Assembly: GCA_004151065.3 (NCBI GenBank)
Contig: NWUY0303999023.1
Coordinates: forward strand, 1 to 13,692
DNA length: 13,692 nt
Direction: 5' to 3'
DNA from: Larix sibirica
Taxonomy: Eukaryota; Streptophyta; Pinopsida; Pinales; Pinaceae
Shown here: one piece after another, positions 1-8,800 of the stretch
Layout: each line of letters begins with the position of its first letter
Position numbering within the stretch: the stretch's first letter is position 1
Notes under the pieces: generated by a model
Database searches by the model: none
What the model saw: the letters and a program-made list of their open reading frames with translations, nothing else
What the model was told of the DNA's origin: nothing
Made by a program: the position numbers and the translations under genes

Positions 1-660
1 TTTTATGGCTAGAGTTCTCGTTTTGAGTATAAAGTTCTCGTCAAGTTGTATAACTTGTTCCTAATAAAGAGTTAAGCCTCATTGCTATCAAGATTTACAA
101 TCAATTACGACCATCCATTTCCACCTAGCTCTTGTTGACTAGGATGATTCAAAATCTGAAGGATATTGATTATACCCCTTACACTGATTTGGACAAGTCA
201 TTTAGGATTTGAAAGGAGGAAGGGCAATCAATGAACATGGCCTAATATTCATAGCCATATTGCATGATTATGCGATCAAAAGAGAACAAAGGAGAGTGTC
301 AGAAGCAACGATCCCATTAGCACAAAGACACCTAGAACAACTAGGTACTTCTCATCATCCTCCCCCTCAAACAAAATGTCCCAGAAGGCCTAAGAATAGT
401 GAATCGTAGCAAGGAAATCAAATAATCTCTTGAAGATGATGAAGAAACAAAGATAGTTCAGATTTCCCGATTTTTGCTTACTATCAATTACTTCTTGGGG
501 CATGCCTAAGAACAAAATGGTATGGAGGACAATGACATCCAACCTATTTCGGCATGATTATCATGAGTCACCAATTTTTCCAATGGCTTAGGTTATCAGG
601 ATATGTCAGTTATTTCAACAAGTGTTCTACCTCAAACATGGTCCAACCACTAAGCAGGGA
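1..660. other. No recognisable gene
   Basis: The only open frame, 66 codons at 209-409, does not resemble a known protein and has no upstream promoter or good start context. Short purine-rich stretches could be decayed element sequence. I see no RNA gene or ordered repeat here. Confidence 0.6.
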
Positions 661-670
661 GGGAGAGGCT

Positions 671-848
671 TATAAAAGGAGTCTCCATTTTATAAGAACA
701 GATTGAGCATTTTTCATACCATAAGAATGCCAAAGTTTTACTGAGTTTAATGTAGTGGGATCTGCAACATCAGTGTCATTCCTTTCTCTTAATCTCATTC
801 TCTTTTCCCTCTATAAATGTTATCTGAAGTCTTCCTTTGAGAAATAAA
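671..848 (+). other. LTR-like promoter and poly(A) signals (weak)
   Basis: A TATA box (TATAAAAG at 671-678) is followed 172 bp later by AATAAA (843-848), with a T/C-rich stretch between (about 780-812). This arrangement is typical of the U3-R-U5 part of a plant LTR. No primer-binding site, polypurine tract or partner LTR was found in the window. The sequence could equally be a chance arrangement in AT-rich DNA. Confidence 0.22.
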
Positions 849-2224
849 AGCAATAGTCAACCCAAGACATAGATCAAAGGATCCCTCTTGGTGTCACTCT
901 ATTGTATCTAAAGAACATCTATGATTTTTATTGTATAAATAAGGACCAATGCATATTTTCCACTAGATAAAGCAATAGGAATCTCATGCATGTTATGGTG
1001 GTTTCTTCTCATTGTTGTATGTCTTCCATTTTGTTGAATTAATCATTGGATTTGTGTTTATCTTGCCCATTTGATTTTTGTTTGTCATGGACATATTAAG
1101 TTAATAGAATGTATGATGAGCTCTCTTCTACATTATGTGTTTGTGATCTTACATATACCTTCCAGCGATAAAGTTGTGATTAAGGCACCCTGAAAGCATC
1201 AATTTGGATTTAGTTTTTGTTGATTGTATTTTGTCACGCCCTTTCATCTTCAAAAACAACATTAGAAATCACCCACTAGCAATCATGACGCCGACTTTAT
1301 GCAACACATACCTCTACTATAAATAAAATAACTAGAGTTTAATGAATTAAAATGTTATCCCAGGGTTATAGACTAGGAGATTCACCTCAAAAATCTCAGG
1401 TACGCTCCCTTGGTTTGAGGACTGGCTCAATGGACTAAAGTGTCGTGGGAAGGTGTGTCCTGCACAACTCACCCTGACCTTGCAACCCTTCCCACATATT
1501 TCTTGCATCTTTCTTTACCCCGTTGCACCTTGAATCATAACTTCAATACCATGGGGAAAAGAGAAGTAATAAATAGTGTACTATTTGTTAGGTGGTGAGG
1601 GGTATAACATATGGAACAACATCTCCCCAGGAGGATTAACCATGTAATTTTTTGTCTAAGGGACATCACCAATTCCCTCACCCTTTTGGATATCATCCAT
1701 TCCTTTTTTATGGTCATCTACCCTATCAAGCTTGGAGTCTTGGCTTTCCTTTTTCAGTCGCAGCAGTGGTGGCATCTATGCTAATGGAACTTCATCGATT
1801 CTTACTCCCCCATAGGCTAGTTTTGATTGGGGCTCCTCTCGTGACAAAGCATTGAAGTGGATGTTACTAAGGAGAGGCACTTATTCTCTCTCAATATTTT
1901 GTGTGCCTCAACAAATCCCATCTAAGTCCAATTCCTCATAGGGTGTATGCATTGGAATTAGTGTTGTAGTACCTAGGACAAGTTGCATAACGTGATTAAC
2001 ATCCATGGTTGTGGAGCTAAATTAGCAACAATTAAGGGTTGTGGTGTCAAGAATGCACCATCCTCAATTATCTAAAGTTGGAGCAATTGATTTGGAAAAA
2101 CATCAAGGATTTGATATTTTTTATGTGATGTAGGAGTACGCGGCATGCTCTTGGGTCACAATGTGGGTATCCTTGCCCTCTAGGGATGTTGAAAGATTGT
2201 ACATCGTAATATTGCTAGATGCAC
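849..2224. other. Intergenic stretch with one possible LTR edge near 1232
   Basis: The word TGTCACGCCC at 1232-1241 matches the common beginning of many plant LTR retroelements. The 300 bp after it, with several C-rich and CTCA-rich patches, could be LTR sequence. No opposite end, primer-binding site or coding part can be recognised. Small open frames at 1535-1717 (minus) and 1652-1855 (plus) overlap each other and look like chance. The rest shows nothing I can name. Confidence 0.35.
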
Positions 2225-3796
2225 CTAGAATGGGAGGAGAGGGTGAAGAGTTAGTCCCATCATTGGGTCATAATACCTACCATGGACAATGAGTAGACCC
2301 CTCTTTCTTTGTATCTTAGATTCACCCGACTCAATGAAATCTAATGCGACTTCCTCCTCTACATCGAGCCAAGGATTATTTCTAGTGCCACCTTCCTTCT
2401 CTACATGTTCTTCAAGTAATGTCATTTTTCCTTGCGTCTTTTTCTACTCTTTGGTTTCCTAGGCCCACCTCTTTATGGTTCACTTAATCAACCTAGGCAT
2501 CAACATGACCTCTGAAGTATCAACCTTGTCTTACAAATTCATGCTACCACCTAGTAGTCACAATGCCATTGACAATAGTGTCTCACCACCTCAAATTGAT
2601 ATTGTCTACCATGTATATCAATAATCCCTATGAGGATCCTAGTGGTTTGCATAATGACATCATGCATGGCTTGATATTAGATTTCAAACATGGTGTCAAT
2701 ACCAACTTGTGTCGCCTCATTCAATGAATAGGACAAGGATTCATACTCAATCACAATAAATTTGGCCTATCGATCCTAGCACAATAGTTAAATACATGTT
2801 GGCTTCACCCATTGTGAGAACGCAATTAGTAGTAGAAAACTCAAATAATAGAAGTCTTGATTCCAATCCTGCACATGCAATACATTCTATAGAATCTCAT
2901 TAGTGAAATAGCTCATCCAATTCAACTTAACCCCGACCACGTAAGACATTGATCACATGAACCACTTGTTTCAAATACTCATCCTTTCAGTGGGTCCACA
3001 ACACCCTTGTAGATAGTAGTTGTGCTACCATTTTAATTGATCGACCGTTAATACATGCTATATCATAACTGTCATTTTGGGTTTCACACCATATTTCAAT
3101 CAAGGGTCCAGTTGCTCCTAGGCATCAATGCCATCTTTCAACACTAGAGCATGGACTGGGAACACATTAGTGGCATCCTTCCCATCTCATGGTAACCATA
3201 TAATATCATAGATAGTCTCAACATTAATGGGTATTTTCTTATCTAACCAAATCTCCCTAGAATAAGTCCACCATAGTAGCATCCTTACACACTTTCACCC
3301 CGCTAGAGATTTTCCAAACCATGCGACATGCAACAAGTCAATAATACTAGATTTAAATAGGGACTTGAATGATATCAAAATCCTAGTTTTATGACCCCTC
3401 AATTTCGAGTATTGGTCTAGTGAAAACATAGTGAGTACCATATAGTCCTAGACTTAATAATCCACCAACTACACTTCCTCTACATAGCCTTTCAAATTCT
3501 CATACTTGTGCACATGCATCTGTGTGTCAAGTCTCTCATTGTGGTAGATCGAGTTCTACACTATTAGAAAGGGGGCCTTCTCCCCTCTTGGCTTGTTCTT
3601 TTGGGATTGTTTGCTCGTTGTGCCCATGCTTACAACTAGTATTGTGTGTGGTGGAATTTTCCTTATGCTCCAATACTGCTTGACCCTAGAAGCCACCTTT
3701 CATCCACTTTTGCTTCCTATTGAGTGAGCCGTGGTGAAATCCTGAACGCTGGCTACCACCTTGTTGTAGCTCTAAACTTATAGTCCTTGAATCCAT
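2225..3796 (-). pseudogene. Decayed antisense coding region, probably from a transposable element
   Basis: Read on the minus strand, a coding-like frame opens with ATG at 3796-3794 and runs about 86 codons with one TAG. It shifts frame near 3560-3590, continues for about 1 kb in a single frame with roughly 17 stops and almost no indels, then shifts again near 2550 into a frame ending at TAG by 2225 (segment MTLLEEHVEKEGG..., 2425-2225). The translation is protein-like: SSIIDLLHVAWFGKSL, LLWWTYSREIWLDKK and INVETIYDIIWLP appear around 3370-3200. I cannot name the family. Tryptophan-rich text of this kind resembles element-borne proteins of plants, but that is an inference. No poly-A tract or retropseudogene hallmark is visible. 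Confidence 0.55.
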
Positions 3797-4248
3797 ACTT
3801 ATCTAATGGTCATCCTTTACCTACTCTCCAAATTTGACTAATATAGACTTGACTATGAAACTCTTGTAATGCCCCAATATTGTGTGTTCTAATGGTATAA
3901 ACCTCTTCCAAAGAAACAACCCATAAAGCCCTACTTTAATTGTTTTTCCTAAGATCAACATTGGTTGAAACATGCATTGTCTTGTTTATCTCGAATATTG
4001 CCAAAATAAGAATCAATGCTCATGACACCCATACTGAAATTGGTCATTGAATTGACCCGAGAACACCTTGAGATGAGCAAATTTGTGATAGAAAAGACAT
4101 TAATTATGAACATAATTTGTTTTTAACCCTCCCCACTCTTAATAATGTGAGGCATAACTTTACCAAATTTCATAACATTATTAATCTTAAGGATCTCATG
4201 GCTTACAAAAAACATAGCAATTTTGGTACTTTCATTTCTATCATGTTC
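3797..4248. repeat. Direct repeat, copy 1 (about 452 bp)
   Basis: This stretch aligns with 4444-4897 at an offset of about 647 bp across its whole length. The two share blocks such as CATAAAGCCCTACTTTAATT, CATAACTTTACCAAATTTCA and AATAATCTTAAGGA with scattered substitutions and small indels. I estimate identity at well above 80 percent by eye. It contains TGTAATGCCCC near 3864, a word like the start of many plant LTRs. Its left edge coincides with the start codon of the decayed antisense ORF. Confidence 0.85.
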
Positions 4249-4443
4249 AAATATATAAATGGATTTTTGAAGAATATTTAGTTTGATTCCCTTTATTTGT
4301 TCCATATACTTTATAGGTCTTAGAGGATATTGTCAATTGGATCTAGCTTGTGTAGTTGAGAGGAGTTTCTATCCTCCCCACCCACGTTCAAATCACATTT
4401 ATGATATGTTTGTCCTTTGTATATTGATTGAAGCTGGCAAGGT

Positions 4444-4897
4444 ACTTATGTAATGCTCGTCCTTTACCTACTCTCCAATTCTCACTAATATAGACTTGAC
4501 TTTGAAACTCTTGTGATGCCCCAATCTTGTGTGATCTAATGGTATAAACCTTTTTCCAAAAGAAAAAACCATAAAGCCCTACTTTAATTGTTTTTCCCAA
4601 GATCAACATTGTTTCAAGCATGCACTCTATTGATTGTTTTGAATATTTCCAAAATAAGGACCAATGCTCATGACATCCATTTTGAAATTGGTCATTATAG
4701 CAACCGAAAACACCTTGGGATGAACAAATTTGTAATACAAAAGACATTAATGATGAACATCATTTCTTTTTAACCCTCTCCACTCTTAATAATATAAGGC
4801 ATAACTTTACCAAATTTCATAAGATAAATAATCTTAAGGACCTCGTGGCTTATGAAAAACATAAAAAAACTTTGGAACTTTCATTTATGTCATGTTT
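4444..4897. repeat. Direct repeat, copy 2 (about 454 bp)
   Basis: This is the second copy of the 3797-4248 repeat, separated from it by about 195 bp of unrelated sequence. The equivalent LTR-like word reads TGTGATGCCCC near 4511. A 119-codon minus-strand open frame runs across it (4747-4388), but the frame is not maintained in copy 1, so I do not call a gene. Homology stops at about 4897, before the AT-rich array. The pair could be two nested insertions of one repeat family or a local duplication. Confidence 0.85.
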
Positions 4898-4984
4898 AGC
4901 CAGCTAGGTACCAGCAAATTGTATGGAGGGCTCAACCTTGTATGGAGGAGATGTTGAACGTAATTAAAAAAATACTTAATAAAA

Positions 4985-5403
4985 TAAATGTGTAAAGAAG
5001 AAAGTAAATTATATATATTTCCGATGCCTAAAGAAGAAAGGAAGATAATATATAATTCCGTAAATTAAGCAATAAATAGATGCGTAAAGAAAAAGAAAGT
5101 AAGTTTCATATATGCCTAAAAAAGAAAGTAAGATATATATAATTCCATAAAGTAGGCAATAAATAGATACGTAAAGAAAAAGAAAGTATGTTTTATATAT
5201 TTCCGATACCTAAAAGAGAAAATAAGATATATATAATTGTAATGATTGTAATGCGGGTCATACCTTGATTCTCCGAATAACAGGGGTTGGAAATTTCTCG
5301 ATAGATATAGCTTTCTAACAAATGGTGAACCATCATTTTAATAAAAAGATATATATAATTCTATAAAATAGGTAATAAATAGATGCGTAAAAAAGAAAAA
5401 AAT
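4985..5403. repeat. AT-rich tandem array of about 88-bp units
   Basis: Units start at about 4985, 5073, 5160 and 5376 (the last partial). Each begins TAAAT(A)GATGCGTAAAGAA-like, continues through purine-rich AGAAAGTA, TATATATTTCCGATGCCTA-like and AAGATATATATAATTCC, and ends ATAAAGTAGGCAA-like. The third unit is enlarged by 122 bp through an insertion. With that removed, unit lengths are about 88, 87 and 94 bp. The array lies 260 bp upstream of the PMIR1-like start. I see no coding capacity. Confidence 0.8.
5224..5360. mobile_element. Small (107-bp) insertion flanked by identical 15-bp direct repeats
   Basis: The word AAGATATATATAATT occurs at 5224-5238 and again at 5346-5360. Between them, 5239-5345 has no counterpart in the other array units and has clearly higher GC than its surroundings. 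Removing 5239-5360 restores a normal array unit, because the sequence then continues CTATAAAATAGGTAA as in its neighbours. The 15-bp duplication is of the size made by LINE/SINE-type target-primed insertion. I see no poly-A tail, tRNA-like boxes or inverted ends, so the element type is unknown. Unequal exchange involving unrelated DNA is the alternative. Confidence 0.5.
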
Positions 5404-5665
5404 TTATAAATTAATTTAAAATTTTATTTTAAAATCATGTTGGTGTTGTTATTATTGTTATTGATTCAAATACATAAATATATATTTATGAATCTTGGTT
5501 GATGAGCAAATGTGGCGATTTATTTAAATAATTTTTTTAATTAAATGGTCTTATGCACAAGCTGGAACGTATTTCGCGGCATTTATGGGGTCAAATATTT
5601 GAACACAAATTCTGAGACAGACCCAAAAATCTGTACAAGGCTACGCCAATTCCAATTACAAAACC
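5404..5665 (+). promoter_or_regulatory. Presumed promoter and 5' UTR of the PMIR1-like gene
   Basis: This is the very AT-rich stretch between the AT-rich repeat array and the first good ATG. TATA-like words occur at about 5469-5488 (ATAAATATATATTTATG) and 5516-5535 (TTTATTTAAATAATT). From about 5550 the base composition becomes more balanced, as expected of a 5' UTR. The transcription start cannot be fixed. The repeat array and insertion immediately upstream mean the proximal promoter is short unless repeats contribute. Confidence 0.35.
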
Positions 5666-5835
5666 ATGGCGAAGGCAATGGAAGCATGCTTATTTCATCC
5701 CTTCAGGTGCTTTGAAAGGCAAAGTAGTGCAAGGGCTAGGCTGTTGCCAAAGTTTGGAGTTTCAAGAAGAAACGAAAATCATCAACCAAAGAAAATTTGG
5801 CGTGAAGCAGACTTCGAACCAGGAATCCCAATTCT
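5666..5835 (+). other. Candidate alternative first coding exon, or a 57-codon upstream ORF
   Basis: ATG 5666 lies in an excellent plant context (AAACCATGGCG) and opens a frame (MAKAMEACLFHPFRC...) that runs to TAA 5837-5839. That stop overlaps a perfect intron start, GTAAGT at 5836-5841. If spliced from 5835 to an acceptor ending at 5905 (CCTGGCAG, 70-bp intron) or 5923 (TTTAAACAG, 88-bp intron), the reading frame enters the main ORF exactly. This gives a 1784- or 1778-residue protein. If not spliced, it is a 57-codon upstream ORF ending 16 bases before ATG 5856, which could dampen translation. Neither reading can be proved from the sequence. Confidence 0.45.
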
Positions 5836-5855
5836 GTAAGTTTCCAATCACAACA

Positions 5856-8800
5856 ATGGAAAAGCATCGCATTAAAAAAATGCAGGTAAGTAAATTACCT
5901 GGCAGAAGTCTTACTTTAAACAGTGATGTATCCCAGTTGCCTCCTACTGAAATTGAACATCGTCATTCTACATCCTTTGCAATCCCTGGCTTGTCTGGGC
6001 AGGTTCAAGCATCGAATTCTCGCCATTCCACATCCTCTGCAATCCCTGGCTTGCCTGGGCAGGTTCAAGCGTCGAATTCTCGCCATTCCACATCCTCTGC
6101 AATCCCTGGCTTGTCTGGGCAGGTTCAAGCATCCAATTCTCGCCATTCTACATCCTCTGCAATCCCTGGCTTGTCTGGGCAGGTTCAAGCATCGAATTGT
6201 CGCCATTCCACATCCTCTGCAATCCCTGGCTTGTCTGGGCAGGTTCAAGCATCCAATTCTCGCCATTCTACATCTTCTGCAATCCCTGGCTTGTCTCGGC
6301 AGGTTCAAGCATCGAATTCTGGCCATTCTATATCCTCTGCAATCCCTGGCTTGTCTGGGCAGGTTCAAGCATCAAATTCTCGCCATTCTACATCCCCTGC
6401 AATCCCTGGCTTGTCTGGGAAGGTTCAAGCATCGAATTCTCTGCAGCTGCCCCACTCCCGCAGTTGCGCAGAATATAGGAATCCTCTCAATATTGATAAT
6501 TTCCCCAAATGGCTGGAAGACAACTTGAAATTTAGTAAGCAGGTCGAAGTGCCCCTCAAGAAAAGCTTACGGGATTGGAGATGCGTGCGAGCTCTTTCGC
6601 ACATCGGACAGCAGAAATTAAGCTGCATATTCTCATTGCAAGTGCACGGAATAGATGGGCTTCCGCAGAGCATGGATGGCTTTCTTCTCGCTGTCCATTG
6701 GAGCAGACGAGACAGAGAAGAGAAGACAAAGGCTGCTCCTGTTTATCGAGGGAGCGCAGAATTTGAACAGGCTCTCCATCACAGCTCCACCATTTACGGC
6801 AGCTGCAAGAGTCCTGATCAAGGTATGCGTTATAAGCCGAAAATTTTCACTCTTTTTGTGGATTCATTGGATGGTGAGGGGCTAGATTTTGGAAAGCACC
6901 GGCTCGATCTCAGCAAATTGCTTCCAGATTTTTTATGTGGTAATAGAGGGAATGCTAAACCGGATAGCTGGACTACGAGTTTCAGTCTTGAAGGTAAGGC
7001 TAAAGGTGGGACTTTAACTGTGACTTTCCAGTATAAAATCCTGGGCAGAGAACCTGCGGGGATGCGGCATAAAGATAATAGTGATGTGGAGTACGTGGAT
7101 TTTCATGACAGAGTGCCAAAGGAATCCTTTGTTTTCAGAGTCCCAAATTCCACTTCTAGGGCTCCAGAGATTCGTGCATTTGCAGGTCAGGCATCTACTT
7201 CCACATCTGAACCTGGATCAAATCATGACTGCACAAGTCATTTGAACCTAGATGGTCCTGTTAATGAGCTCCCTGCTAAAACTAGCATGCGGCCTCGACA
7301 ATCAGAAGATATGAAAAGCGGCAGTTTGGAGTCCTTACTTGATCATAAAGCAAAAACGAGCTCATTTCCTTCAGCCAAACATCTGGCTGAATCTAGCGGC
7401 AGTTGTAGTAAGGTTTCTGGCAAGAATGAGGAATCCTTTGTTGGCAGACTTCCAAATTCAATCCCTAGGACTCAACTGATCCGCACATCGGTAGGTCGGG
7501 CATCTACTTCCATATCTAAAACTGGTATAGATCATGGCTACACAAGTGATTTGAGCCTAGTTGATGCTGTTAATGAGACTCTTACTGAAACTACTATGCA
7601 TCTTCGTCAATCAGAAGATATGAAGGGGGCAAGTTTGGAGTCGTTTGATCATGCAGCAAAAACCAGCTCATTCCCTTTAGCTAATCATCTGGCTGAATCT
7701 AGTGGCAGTTGTAGTCAGGCTGCTTGCAAGAATGAGGAATCCTTTGTTATCAGACATCCAAATTCAATCCCTAGGACTCCGTTGATCTGCACATCAGCAG
7801 GTCGGGTATCTACTTTCATATCTAAACCTGGAGGAAATCATGACTACACAAGTCGTTTGAGCCTAGGGGATCCTGTTAATGAGATCCCTACTAAAACTAG
7901 CACACAGATTCTACTACCCGAAGATATGAAGGGAGGCAGTTTGAAGCCCTTGTTTAATCTTGAAGTAAAATCCAGCTTATTTACTTCAGCCAATTACCTG
8001 TCTGAATCTAGTGGTACTTGTAGTCAGGCTGCTTGCAAGAATGAGGAATCCTTTGTTTGCAGACTTCCAAATTCGAGCAATAGGACTCTGCTGATTGGCA
8101 CAACTGCAGGTCAGGCATCTACTTCCATAGCTGAATCTGGTGCAAATCATGACTACACAAGTCGTTCAAGCCTAGATGACCCAGTTAATGAGATCCCTAC
8201 TAAAACTAGAACACAGCTTCAACAGTCAGAAGATACGATGAGGGGCGGTTTGAAGTCATTATCTGATCTTGAAGCAAAATCCAGCTCATTCCCTTCAGTC
8301 AATCATCTGGCTGAATCTAGTGGCAGTTGTAGTCAGACTGCTTGCAAGAACAAGAAATCCTTTGTTGGCATACTTTCAAATTCCACCCCTAGGACTCTGG
8401 TGATTGGTGCATCTGCAGGTCAGGCATCTGCTTTCATATCTGAACCTGGAACAAATCCTGACTACTCAAATCATCTGAGCATAGATGACATGGTTGATGA
8501 GGTCTCTACTAAAACTAGAATGCAGCTTCAACAGTCAGAAGAAATGAAGGGGGGCAGTTTGGAGTCCTTGTTTGATCTTGAAGCAAAAAGAAGCTCATTC
8601 CCTTCAGCCCATCATCTGTCTGAATCTGGTGGCAGTTGTAGTCAGGCTGCTTGCAAGAATGAGGAATCCTTTGTTGGCAAACTTCCAAATTCCACCCCTA
8701 GAACTCCGCTGATCTGTGAATCACCGGGTCAGGCATCTACTTCCATATATGACCCTGGAGCATATCATGACTATGCAATTCATTTGAGCTTAGATGACCC

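Noticed and set aside
671-1241. Complete LTR retrotransposon on the left side
   Set aside because: Only isolated signals (TATA, AATAAA, TGTCACGCCC) are visible. There is no paired LTR, primer-binding site, polypurine tract or pol motif, so only weak notes were kept.
4388-4747. 119-codon minus-strand ORF
   Set aside because: It lies across copy 2 of the direct repeat. The same frame is broken in copy 1 and the translation resembles no protein family. Chance or relic.
5712-5855. Main ORF beginning at TTG 5712
   Set aside because: TTG is not a normal plant nuclear start. The first in-frame ATG is 5856, and the 5712-5855 stretch overlaps the ATG 5666 frame. It is treated as leader, intron or alternative exon instead.
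5961-6440. CRISPR-like array
   Set aside because: The repeats are contiguous without unique spacers, are in frame within a plant protein, and sit in a eukaryotic context.
5916-6528. Long open frames on both strands over the 60-bp repeats
   Set aside because: A 60-bp period is a multiple of three, so any frame without a stop in one unit stays open through all. The translated text is repetitive and matches nothing, while the sense frame continues into the C2 domain.
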